Source: Tetrahymena elliotti 4EA (lineage: Eukaryota; Ciliophora; Oligohymenophorea; Hymenostomatida; Tetrahymenidae). From it: a stretch of 64,000 nt of DNA. This document shows, one piece after another, positions 50,526 through 62,600 of the stretch. Position 1 is the first letter of the stretch. Every line of letters starts with the position of its first letter. The notes below the pieces were generated by a model. That model ran no database searches, was not told where the DNA came from, and saw nothing but the letters and a program-made list of their open reading frames with translations. The position numbers and the translations under genes were made by a program. Location of the stretch: the NCBI GenBank assembly GCA_000231825.2, contig JH720392.1, forward strand, positions 93,442 to 157,441. The letters are read 5' to 3'.

Positions 50526-53500
50526 TCAATATTGTAACTTCAATTCAATTTCTTTTCTGAAAAAATTGATGAACGATGTATCTCCATTGAATTTGTTCAA
50601 TCTTTTTTATTATTATTTTTTTATATTTATTAAATACACTTATTTTTAATTTTAGATTACCTTAAATCGATTGTTAATTTTAATAATTTCTCACATTTAG
50701 ATATTTCCTTAGCAAATACTTTTGCTCCATCTGAATCTATGTTGTTGTTACTAATTTCATTATCAAATTTAATTAAATATTATTCATTCTTTAAACTATA
50801 AATTGAAAAAAGTGTAAAAAATTACTAGAGGTTGAGGGTTAAAGTGGAGAGATTAGTACATTTAGCTATTTCGGAAGCAACTGCTTTCGCCCCATCTGAA
50901 CCTATGTTGTTTCCACTAATTAAAATTAACAAAAATACTTAAATATTAATAAATTCTTTGATTTCTTTAATTATTTATTTAAACTATAAATTGAGAAAAT
51001 GTGTAAAAAGTTACTAGAGGTAGAGGGTTAAAGTGGAGAGATTAGTACATTTAGCTATTTCGGAAGCAATCGACTGAATTTAATTTTTATTAATTTTTTG
51101 ATTTCTGTTTTATAAATAAAAATTACTATTAAGGATATAAAAAAAGATTAGGTTTTTTTTAAAAAATAAGATTAACATAGAGAAGATAATATATTAATTA
51201 CCGGTAATTTAAAGAAAGAATTTTAAAATAAGATAGATCTGTGATAACCTATTAAAAAATAAATAAAATGAATATAGAATTGTGAAAAATAAAAAATGAT
51301 TACAGGTTGAGTTGAAGAATAAATCTTTGAACAATAAAGGAATCCTTATTTTTCTAAATTAGATAGAATTAAAGATAAAGGGTTTCTAAAAAAAGGATTA
51401 AAGACAACAGTTTTAAGGACAATGTCATAGATTTATCCTTTTCTATTGATAATTTCTTCTTACAAATTACAATTTTTTTCAAAAGGGATTTAAAAACCAT
51501 AAAAGTAATCAAGAGCTTTTTTCAAAATGAAAGGTTCTAAATTCTCTAAATTATCGATAAGAGCTAAGCAAACTCCAACTGCAAAAATTTCGCACTTTTA
51601 GTATATGTTTATATAAATGAATATTAATAATATTTTATCATATTTTACCTCAAAAGTGTATTATGCATTTCTAAAGAATTCTGGTGATAAATATCCTAAT
51701 GTTCCACACTTTTTAAAAATTATTTTTAAATTATTAATTACTTTTCATAATTTTACAATTCCTTAAGCAGGTGAATATATTCTTTTATATTCATTGGTAT
51801 CATCGTCATAGTATTAAATAAATGGCATTTTTCTTGATTAATCAAAATCAGCTTATTAATTTTATGATAAACCAAGAAAATTAAAAAATATATATATATA
51901 GTACCCTAAGGTACTGCCTATAAGGCTACATACAGTTCTAACAGGTATTATTAATTATTTATATTTTTTTTTGTTAAATCTATATTGGACTAACCACTTT
52001 ATGCCATTAGATTTGTTTGTTTTATATTATTTTTATTTGATTTAGTTTTTTTAGTATTTTACTTTTTTTCACCTGGTTTTTTGGTGTTTATTTATTTTTT
52101 TAATTAAAATATTTAATAAAAAGTAAAATAAGAAGAGAATACCTAGTTTAATAGAAGGTACACCTGATAAATTTTCAGTATAAAGAAAATTTTCTAATTT
52201 GATGTCTCGATGCACAATGCCATTTTGATTAAGGTAATTGACAACATCTATAATTTAAACAGCGATCTACAATTTCTGTTTTTCAGTGAATTAAATTTTT
52301 TCTTTTGTCAGTTTACTTAAGAATTATTTTAAGTTTCCTGTAAATCATAAAAATAAACTTTAAGATGAATTATATAAATACTAAAAATCAATTCAAAAAC
52401 AACAAAATCATCTATTTGATCAACAGACAAGTAGAAATAATCATAAAACTTAACCACTAGAGGTATTTGGCAGTCTCTCATGATACCAACTTCAAGAATA
52501 ACTTCGCTCTTGGACTAAATTTTCTAAATCTTTAGAGCAACTTTTCTGCCATGAAATTTATTAAAAGCTCCTAGGACCAAACCTTTTGCACCAACAGAAA
52601 TGAATTCGAAGTTGTTTTGATACTTAGGATTACTTTAAAGAAGCTTAAGGATTACCTCATATTATTGTTAATTGAAAGGTTTTTGTTTAATCTCACAAAA
52701 CATTTTCATCAAATTATCTATTTGCTGTTTCTGATTCTAAAAATAAATAACCGAAATTAATTAAAATAAAGAATTAAAGAGATTATTAAGATTAATTACA
52801 AGATTTTTTTGAGCCTTAGAGATTTCCAAGATCTAAGTTTTTTTTTTTTGTTAATATTCAATGATACTTTTTTGCATCTAATTTAATTGCTAAGAATTCT
52901 GCTTTAATTAATTCTGAATGAAATTTATGAATAAATTAAAAATATCCTTAAAGTTTTAATAATACTTTATTAAATAGAGAAAAAAGGCTAACTGTCAAAT
53001 ATTGTTGATTGTAACGAATAAATTCAATCAGTAAGTCTAAAGCAGGTTTACGTTTATCAACCTAATAACTTAGACATTATTGAGCTATGTTGTAAAGAGA
53101 AGAATACCTATCTATCTTATGGTTTACATAGATTTTTCCTGCATTTATATCATATCTCTCCTGATTAGTAGTATCATTGAAATTAAACGTAGCTATATTG
53201 TCTAATTCCAGCAAAACAATTCCTAATGAGAAAATGTCTGACTAATTTATGATTGAATAATATAATATTTAAGAAAACTAACTTGTCTTTTGGTAATAAA
53301 AAATAAATTACTTCTTTTCTACAAATTCCAAACTCAACTTCTGGAGCAAAATAAGCCTAGGTTCCTTTCTAAGAAATAAAAGATAAATATTAAGTTACTA
53401 AAGCTTTTCATAAATATTAATTACTATTTTAGATACTGTGATCCTTGATTTGTTATTCTTTAAAGCAGATGCAAAAGCCAAATCACCTAAAAAATATTGA

Positions 53501-54100
53501 ATATCAAATTAAATTTGTTTAATTATTTTTTAGGTTGGAATTTGAAAAGTAAGGAATTAAATTACATATTTTGACTATGGGAGATCCATTTTAATCAAAC
53601 TAAATCAAAAAATTTGATGGCTTGATATCTCTGTGAACAATATCAAATCTATGAAGATATGCTAGAGAGTCTAACATCTGAATTAGCATGATTTCTTTAT
53701 GTTAAATTGAAGGAACAATTTTGTTTGCTCTGCATTCCATAATATAGGTTTCTAGATTTTCTATTCATATTTGACAAAAAAATTGTTTAAATATTCATTT
53801 TCTTATCAAGTTTATTCATTTATTTAGATGAATTCAAATTCATATTTTTATGTTTGAACATTAAAAACTCTGATTTTAAATTATCAATAAATAAGTTAAT
53901 TTAGAAGGATTTTAGAAATTTAATGTTAATCAATTTTAAGACTCAATAGTGTTTCATTTTTAATCTAAGAGAAGATATTTTACTACCTCAATAACATAGA
54001 TATTATCAAAGATACTGTAAACAATTTTTATTCTGTCTTTTTTAACTAAATCTAAACAAATTTAGTTGATAAAACTCATTTTATCACAAGAGAAAAGCAT
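50526..54100 (-). CDS. Tandem double protein kinase with C-terminal LRRs
   Basis: Fifteen exons: 54100-53987, 53760-53566 (or from 53751), 53486-53425, 53368-53312, 53241-52966, 52913-52800, 52736-52382, 52337-52143, 51851-51757, 51708-51649, 51594-51304, 51072-51014, 50915-50826, 50750-50661 and 50601-50526. Kinase 1 starts near the alpha-C/hinge region, so its glycine loop is missing or not found. It has HRDIKPSN, DLA in place of DFG, and APE (FAPEVE). A Gln-rich coiled coil follows, then kinase 2 with SVGAKGLV, VALKI, HRDIKLEN, DFD in place of DFG, and SPE in place of APE. The C-terminus has two full 90-nt LRR cassettes (NNIGSDGAKAVASEIAKCTN type), a shorter one, and an end exon. All joins keep phase except the first, which is one base off. 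Both domains may be pseudokinases or weak kinases. Confidence 0.75.
50796..51066 (-). repeat. Duplicated LRR exon with flanking intron
   Basis: Two copies, 50796-50880 and 50981-51066, agree at almost every base over the end of one LRR exon and the start of its downstream intron, including CTAGAGGT and AACTATAAATTGA. This is recent duplication of an exon-intron cassette. Confidence 0.85.
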
Positions 54101-56482
54101 ACTTTTAAAGAAATTCCAATTTTATCAAATCAATAAAATAAGATTAAATCATCTCTTGGAATTTTCAACCAACTCTAATATGTTTAAAACTAATTTTTTT
54201 CAATTTTTGCTTTTAAAAACAAAGTAAATTTTTAATCTAAAATATTAATTTATCCAATTAACTAAAAAAAACAACTTTTTTAACTGAATCTAGTGATTTT
54301 TACAGTTAGAAGATAAGTTTAGCCCAACTTATTTGCTTTTAAGTGCTTTTAGCTTCAATTTTATTTAAAAACAAGCTCAAATTTTGCTAGAAAAGATTTT
54401 CTTAGGTAAAAATGAAAGAATAAACTAGCTATTATTATATTTTAACTAAGTAATAATTCATTTTTAGAAATATTTTTTGCTCATTCTTACTTAATATATC
54501 TAGTATTATTGATTTAACTTTCAGATTCTCCAAAATTTTAGATTTTTAAACTAAAAAAATAGTATTTTTACAGACAATAAGCCTAAAAATTTATGAAAAT
54601 ACCTATTTTATGATCTAATTGAGTGTTTTTTTTTGAAAAATAATGTAAATGTATTAAAAGAGATATAAATCAAGCATTTATTATCAGCTAAATTAGTTTG
54701 ATTATTTATCAATAGATTTTATTTGTAAAAATTTATATTTTTGAATTATTAAGTTAGGATTTTCACTTATTTTTTGAAGAATTGATCTACTTTCCCTATT
54801 ATAGAGTTAAATTAAACTCTTTTTAGGCAGATAAAGATGGTATATTGTTTGATTTCGTAATTATTTATGAGTCCTTGGTTAATTTTTCTTGCTTTACTTA
54901 TGATAATCTTAAAAAAATTGAATTTAAAAATACCTTATTCAACTAAAAAAAATAAGAATAAGCATTTTGAACTTTTTTATTTAAAATGATGAGCTAGCTT
55001 GATAGAAAAAAAAAAAATTTAGCATACTTCCTTTCTTGAAAATTGATTAATTTAACTTCAAAACAAGTCAAATTTGGTTGTGTGAATAAGTAAAAATTTT
55101 TCATAATTTTTACTTATTTACACAATATTTAGGAATATTGTTTGAATTTGGTACCTATTATTGTTTATTTGTTTATTTTTCAGTCTTTTTTAAGTTGATT
55201 TAAAATAATTCTAAAATAAATCCATATTTTCTTGACTTATTGCTTAAAAAATATGTAATATTTGATAAAAAAAATGAAGTAATATAAAAAATGAAGATAT
55301 CTTTCCTTAAAAAGTAATGAAGATACATTAAATCGATATAATTTTGATCAGGCATTTCATATGATTGCTTTCCTCCTCTAAAATATTTGCTTATCTTTAC
55401 AAATTATTAATAACTTTAAAATAAAATGTCATCATAAAATTAAAATTAAGTTGCTCAGTTCAAGTTTTATAGTTATTACTAGCAATTTAAATATATTACT
55501 TAAGAATCTCACCTTTTACATACTATTATCTGTCTATGTAAAGGCTATTAAAAGACCATCAAGCAAAAGGTTATGTGTCAAAAATAATTTGTGTTTTCAT
55601 ATAAAAAATGAATAGAAAGTTTCTTTAGTAATTTTGAAAGGAAAATGAGTTCAAAATTTCTCTTTGTAAAATGAATGAAATTATATTTATTTATTTTTTA
55701 TTCAATTTTGAATGAATTAACAAAAATTTTAAAATGCGCAACTTTTAACTGGTCAAAAAAAAATGAAAGAGAATTTATTTTTAATGAGTGTAAATTATTT
55801 GCTTTTAATTTTTATTCATTTTAATTAATGGTAAAGTTAATTAAAAAAGCAAATAATTAACAAACGCTTAAAATGCGCAAAAAAGAAAATAAAAAACAAT
55901 GGGAATTTGTCAGTCAAAATTTTACTTGTTATAATGAATGTAATTTATTTGCTTTTAATTTTAATTCATTTGAGAATGAAAGTAATTAAAAAAGCAAATA
56001 AATATCAAACATTAAAGATTAAAAAATTTCTTGTTCGAATGAATGTAATTTATTTGCTTTTAATTTCAATTCATTTTTGAATGAAAAATTTATGACAATA
56101 GCTTTGGATTGGAAAATAGTGAGATAAGAAAAAGAAAAACAAAGAGATTTTTATTTAGTAGAAGATTAATAAAAATTTTTTTCTTATCAAATTGAATGTA
56201 ATTTCTTTAATTATTTGCCTTCTAATTTATCTATTAAAATCAATGAACAAAATTACTATTGGGAAATGGCTTAAATAAGTCAATGAAAAAAGCCAAAATA
56301 GATGCTTTTTACATAGATCAACCTTTTTAATAGATTTTGTAATGATCTTCTTTGATTTTCATTCAAATCAAGTAAAAATCATTTTAAAGATAGGAGCAAA
56401 TCAATTAAAAAAGCCTGATCAATATTATTATAAAATAATAAAATGATCATTATAGTATCATCCTTCTTAAATATGAAGTAGT
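54101..56482. other. Gene-poor stretch with palindromic tandem repeat
   Basis: No frame is supported. It should contain the missing N-lobe of the double kinase or the missing C-lobe of the kinase at 56.5-57.0 kb, but I could find neither. It includes the repeat at 55783-56090. Confidence 0.45.
55783..56090. repeat. Tandem palindromic repeat, three to four diverged copies
   Basis: Copies at 55783-55856, 55934-56003 and 56037-56090, plus a weaker one near 56190. Each starts like GAATGTAATTTATTTGCTT. In the first two, arms TTTGCTTTTAATT and AATTAAAAAAGCAAA can form a long stem. ATGCGCAA motifs precede the first two copies. Confidence 0.8.
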
Positions 56483-57045
56483 TCAACAGAAATGGAGATA
56501 TTTCTAAAAAAATTTACTTTGGCAAAACTCTTCTTCAATGACAAAGTAGACTTTTCTCTAATTTTTCTATTCCTTGATTTATCTTTCAGCAATTTGCTCT
56601 TCTTCTTCTCCATTGCTATCTTCATCTGAATCATCATCGACTGTCAAAAAGAAGCAGTTGTAGACCTTAACAATGTACTTACTTGCAAGATTTTCCAACA
56701 ATTCGTATTCTTTAAGTACTGATTCCATACCAATTAGGTCGTTGCTATCACATTCAGCAACTTTAAGGGCAACAGTCTTTTAAATCTGCTTATTGAATGC
56801 TTTTAGCACAAATGCAAAAGCTCCATTACCCGCATAAGTAAAATCTGTATAATGATTTTGCTAAATCTTCATGAGATCAAAAAATTTCATGACTGTAACA
56901 TACTTCATACTACAATCAACAATTAGATTAGCGATTTACTTCTTTGTTTGTTTCACACTCATCATCTTTCTAGAGATAACTTCCTTAGCTTTTTTTCTAA
57001 ACTTTTTCCTAAACTTTTCTAACTTTGCTAAATACAGCTTATATT
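56483..57045 (-). pseudogene. Protein kinase N-lobe only, fragment or partial gene
   Basis: The exon runs from 57045 (after TTTAG) to a likely donor at 56518 (GTAAATTTT) or a TGA at 56483. It encodes a Lys-rich helix (AKLEKFRKKFRKKAKEVISR), then a kinase N-lobe with a glycine loop AGNGAFAFVLKA, ATP lysine VALKVAE, alpha-C, an acidic insert (DDDSDEDSNGEEEE) and a hinge (VYFVIEEEF). No ATG exon was found upstream, and no catalytic loop, DFG or APE downstream within 2 kb. It may be a gene with distant exons or a truncated copy of the neighbouring kinases. It shares their strand. Confidence 0.6.
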
Positions 57046-59692
57046 CTAAATAAAAAGATAAATTCAAACAAATATACTAATTCCTCTTTTTAAAGCCTAT
57101 TCAAAATTGATCAGATAATATACCTAATTCATTTACTTTTCATATATAATCAAATAATGAATGAATGTGAGTATGTTCATTATAAAATACATGAAAAAAA
57201 AACCAAAATAATACTCAATATTTGTATGCAATTTTCATTAAATTTTTCATGAATTACTCTAAAATGTAATTTCATTTAAATAAATAAAGGAAAGGGATTC
57301 TAATTATTGATAAGTAAATAATACAATTCAATAGATAAGATCCAATAAATTAATGTATTATTTTAATTTAATACTACCACCTGCTTCTAGAAGCTTGTTA
57401 ATAATCTATAAAATTATCTCTCATTCTTCCATGAAAGCTACTAATAGATGAAAAATTAACTCTTATTAGAATAATTCTTTGAAAATGCATCCAAAATCTC
57501 TTTTTATTTAAAACTACTTTCTTTAAGCTAAATTAACTGTCAATAAAATTGATTTAATCTCCAATTTTATATCTTATTAGTCTATTAAAGCAGTTAAGAG
57601 CTAAACAATGAACTATGATTAAGATTATTCTTCGTAAAAGCAGCCAAAGCCTTTCTTATTAATTATTTTTTTAGATCTAGTTAACACTTCTAGAAGCTAA
57701 AATAACTATTAATAAGACTTGTTTCATCACTAATTTGATCAGCTTAAGCTAATAACAGATCAAAATTAGCTATGATTGTAATAGTTCATGTGAGAAATGT
57801 AACCAAAGTCTTTTTTTGTCATTATTTTTATTAATAACTGCTTTATATTTCTGTAATCAGTTAGCAATAAATAAAACTTGTTTAGGCCCAATTTCTATCT
57901 CATATTAATGCATTTATTTAAACCACCATTAAACCATTAAGAAAGTTATATGTAATTTTATCAAGTATTAAATAAAACAGTCAAAATTAAATTTGAGTTT
58001 TGTAGTTTGGTTTGAAAACATAATTAATGTTTCCTATTAAAAAAGACTTATTTACTTAGGAAATTTCTTATGATCTGTGAAGAAAAGAGTGAGTAAAATG
58101 AGGGACATATAAGTAAATTAACTCAAGTAGCAAATTTCATTTGGGATTTAATTATTTTTGATCAAGTATATCTAGAGCTTATTTGAGGAGTTATGTTATA
58201 AATACAGAGTGAAATATAGTAAATAAAATGCGAGAATTGAAATAAAAATTTCCATCTTGGCTTCTGTGAAATATTTGTTTATTGGCTTGAGCTATAATTT
58301 CTTATATAAAATATTAATAAATCAGTTTTTTATTTATTTATTTGTAGAAATTTATCAAATAGAAAAAAAGTATAACAAGTTTTTTCATTAATAAGAATTT
58401 CAGCAAGCATACATAACATATTCTTTTTTAGGTACCAATTATTTGCAAAGAAAAAAATAAAATTTGGTAAACCCACCATATTTGCAAATAAGTTATGGTA
58501 CTTTTATTCTTAAAATCAAAAATAATATTTTTAAATTTCTTTAATAAAATAATTCAAAGAAAAGATTTAAATCAAATAAAGTTTACCTACCAATCATATT
58601 TTTTTTTAAAACTTGACTGAAATTTTGAATATTTCAATAATCATCAGAAATGCATTTTTTTCTATTACTGAATTATTTGTATTCAATATTATATCATAAA
58701 AATAACTATAATCAACTTTGTTTTTTTTATAAAAAAACAAACAAAATTAATTAAAAATTTAGGTTATTCAAATTAATTGAACAAAAATCTTATTTGATTT
58801 CATCTAGATTTAATAGTCTTAAAAAACGAATACCTTGCAAAGATCCATCAAAAATGGCTTTAAAAATAATCCACTTAGATAGTTAGGATTCAAATTCTTT
58901 ACAAAATGGTTTTTAGTAACAAATCAAAGCTAAAAATAAAGATTCAATTAACTAAAAATGTGATAACCCCCTTAAAAGAAAATATTAAACAAGCACCAAA
59001 AACGCTTAAGATAATCAATATGAAGAACAAAAACAAAACTAAGAATAAGATAAAGAAATAAGTAATTTCAAAAGAAGTTAAAATAGTAATTTACCTTTGA
59101 AATTTTAGAATTCTGTCAACTATTTAGCTCTTTCTGTTAAGGATTGCTTTGAAAAAAACACTTTTGAAGCCTAAAATATGAAATAGCTTATTAATAAGAA
59201 AAACAAAATCAATCCAATCTTGCTAAAATGGCTAAAAATGTCAAATCAAAATAGAGGTTATCAAATTAATTACAACTCAATTACATCAAAAGTGTAAAGC
59301 AAAAGAAATCATGGCAATTCTTAGTTGATTTAAAATGAAAATGAGATAAATAAGCAAAAGTAGAATCTTACAAGAAACTCATTTATATTCTACAAAGCAA
59401 ATAATTAAAGCTTCTCACAAGTTTAAAGATAAAAAATAAATAATTTTATTTAAAAGAGCAGCTATATGAAAACACAAAGATAAGGATAACTGGCATTTTT
59501 TTATTATTAGCTCAACACTTTTCAAGGAAATATTTAGTAAATATAAAGTGAAAAACAATCATATTAGAGAGAAAACAGCAAAGTAGACTTAAATTTAAAT
59601 AGTCTTTATGCAGTTGTTAAAGACCTTAAAGGTAATTTATTTTTAATTAAGTATGATTTTATATTAATTTATAAAAAGAATTAGATGAGAAA
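57046..59692. other. Intergenic, with diverged repeats
   Basis: About 2.6 kb without a supported gene between diverging genes. It holds diverged repeats of roughly 160 nt at 57530-57690 and 57692-57835. Both start AAGCTAAA and contain an AACTATGAT/TAGCTATGAT motif and a CCAAAG(C/T)CTTT motif followed by a T/A-rich end. Confidence 0.5.
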
Positions 59693-62600
59693 ATGTTTAG
59701 GATTCAGTTTAAGCAGAATGAAAAGAGCAGGCTTTTAGGAGGAGGAGGGTGTTATTCACATACTTCTTAGGTGTAGCCTTAGAGCATAAAGCATAAGAAA
59801 CTGGACAAATAGAATTTGAACTAAATATAAGGTTTGTAGAAAGATAATTACTTTAAATAGGATGATGGGTAGTAGAAATAGGGAAATAATAATTAGGAAA
59901 TAGAAAAGAAGAATAATAAAAGACAGAATTTTAATACCCATTATGAAGCTTACTTTACTAATGAGAAAGTTGATGAAGATGAAATAGAAACTCATGTAAG
60001 ACTTATTGTGGAAGAGGTGATTTATAGATATAGAGAAAAGATTGTTTTGCAAGAGATTAGATACAAAGTGATTGATTTAATTAATTTGATAATTAATTAT
60101 TTGTTGGTTGTGATACAAAAGAATGATACTTAGAGTTTATAATAAGATATAGATGAGATTGATAAAAAGCTGAAGACATTGTAGAAGTATTGTTTAGAGA
60201 ATAGAAAGAGATATCCTTGTATGGATTTATATTACTATATGGAGATTTTGATATCTTTGAATTAATAAAGATAAGGTTTAGACAGAGCTAATTAGAGTGC
60301 TATCTCTAAAATAGCTGAGAAGATTATATAAGTAGCTAAATTTGGTGCAGGATTTGTGAGTATTGCAGGGGCTATTTAGAATTTAACTTAAATTAACTTT
60401 GATGAATTGAAAAAGTTTGTTTAAGAAGTGAAGGAGATATATGCTTAGGTAGCTTAATCTTCTTAATAAGTTGTTCCTATTGCTTAAAATGCAATTGTTA
60501 GTTATAATAAAGGAAATTTGTTTCACTAAATTTGTAGCTTGTGGATGAGAAAAATTGAAGCTTTAGGAGAGAATATTTTAGATGCTTAGAAAGAAATCAT
60601 ATTCTATTTAGAAGAAAGAGACAAAATGCAAAACAAAGAGATTATTCTGTTTGTTTACATGCAATTAAATTATTTGTTGGCAAAGCAATAAAAGGTAGAT
60701 GATTTAGTAGGACTTTCGAAAGAATTGATTAAATTAAAAAAACAGAATTTAATCATCGATTTTGCGAATGAATTATAGCTCAAGTAGTATTAGAGTGGAG
60801 TTATAGATTATATTAAAAATTTAGCTAATTTAATAGCTTTTAATGAATAATTTAGATATCTGAAAGCATCTCTCTTGTAAAAAATGGCAATCATAATTTA
60901 TAATTTTGACAATAAAAAGTAAGAATATCAATCAATTATGATTGATTTATGTTTGAATTACATTCAAGAAAAAGAAGTTTCAGTGAAAATTGTTTACAAA
61001 GGAAACTAAAAAATGAAGGAATTTATTGATAACATTGATAAATATTACTAAGAAATTCTTAATGAGTCTTAATAATTGAATAAGCAGATGACCAAATTTG
61101 TTGAAGACAAAGAATAAATTGAATAGATTTCTAATAACATACAAACAGAGTAGGATATACCTAAGTTGTTAGCAATAAATTTTGTTCAAATGTGGGAAGT
61201 TGGAGTTAAATAAAGACTAGATTAGCATAAGATAGCGCATAAAGATGATGCTTTACTAGAAGCTATCAACTTGTATGTGAAATAATCAATAAGTTATCAA
61301 GATGGATTTAATATCATAGCAAAACAAAATAGTTCAGATTAGATTGATAATCAAATAAAATCTAATGATGCTCTTAAGTATATCATTGAGAATTTCCTCA
61401 TATATAATTATGTGAGTTCTTCTAAAGATAATTAGCCAACAAATGGAAGTGATTAGAAAAATTTGAATAGATGTAAAATACTTTCTATTTTGGCAGAAGG
61501 AGGATCAGGAAAATCAATGCTTTTGAAGAAACTTGAAGTTGAATTGTTAAAAAGTGATTCTGAATATGTAAAAGATGAAAGAGCATAGTATATTCCTTTG
61601 ATAATTAAATGCAATTCACTCGATTTAGAGAATCCTTCTATCGAAAAATATTTAAAATCATAAAATTTAAGGGAATCAGAAATAGAAATATTGAAGAAAT
61701 CTGAAAGAAATAAGATATTAATGCTTGATGGATATGACGAATACACAGGTAATTACTTTAAAGTCTTCAAAGAGTTGAAAATTTATGAATGGGTCAATAC
61801 TCTTGTGATTGTAACTTCTAGATTAGAAAAAATATCAGTGAGTGATGCAAAGAACTATTTCTGTTTCTATGATGAGAATGGTAAGAAAGGAGACAATGTT
61901 TCATTTGCTGTAGTGAAATTAGAAAGGATATCTCATTCAGATATTCAAGAATATTTAGCAAAATTTAAGGCTTAAATGCAAGAAAAATAAAATAAATTGA
62001 ATGAAGAAGACTATAATACAGCACAGGAAATTATATTTAAGAATAAAAATTTAATTGAATTGCTGAAACTTCCAATCAATTTGTATTTAACAACAAGAAT
62101 GATGAGTGATTTGAATTTGAAAGATGAAAAAGTTAAAGAAACACTTAAAAAAGCATCAGATTAAATAGAAATTCAAGAATTATTTTTCTAAGAATAATTT
62201 GAGAAATAAGCTCAAAAATTTGTTGCTGAGATTAAAAATTAAAATCAATAAGAAGAGGTTATTTAGAAAATTAAATCAACATACTTTGAATATTTTTAGA
62301 ATATTGCTATGATCATGTTTTGTTAAAAGGGAAAAAAATAAAATTTCCTTTCTTCTCGCAAGGCAGAGATAAATTTTTAGTTGAGAGAAGAAGTGAAAAA
62401 ATGTTTAAAATAAAACAAGATAAAAGAGCAAGTTTTGATTTAAAATTTAACTAATTTCATTGATTAAAGAGTTATCACAAGGATTAAATTGTCAACAGAA
62501 AAAGAAAACGAAGACAAATAAAATGAAATTGATGAATAAGAATATTAAATGATTGATGAAGATTTTAATTCAGAATTTGAATTTAGACATAAGTCTATTT

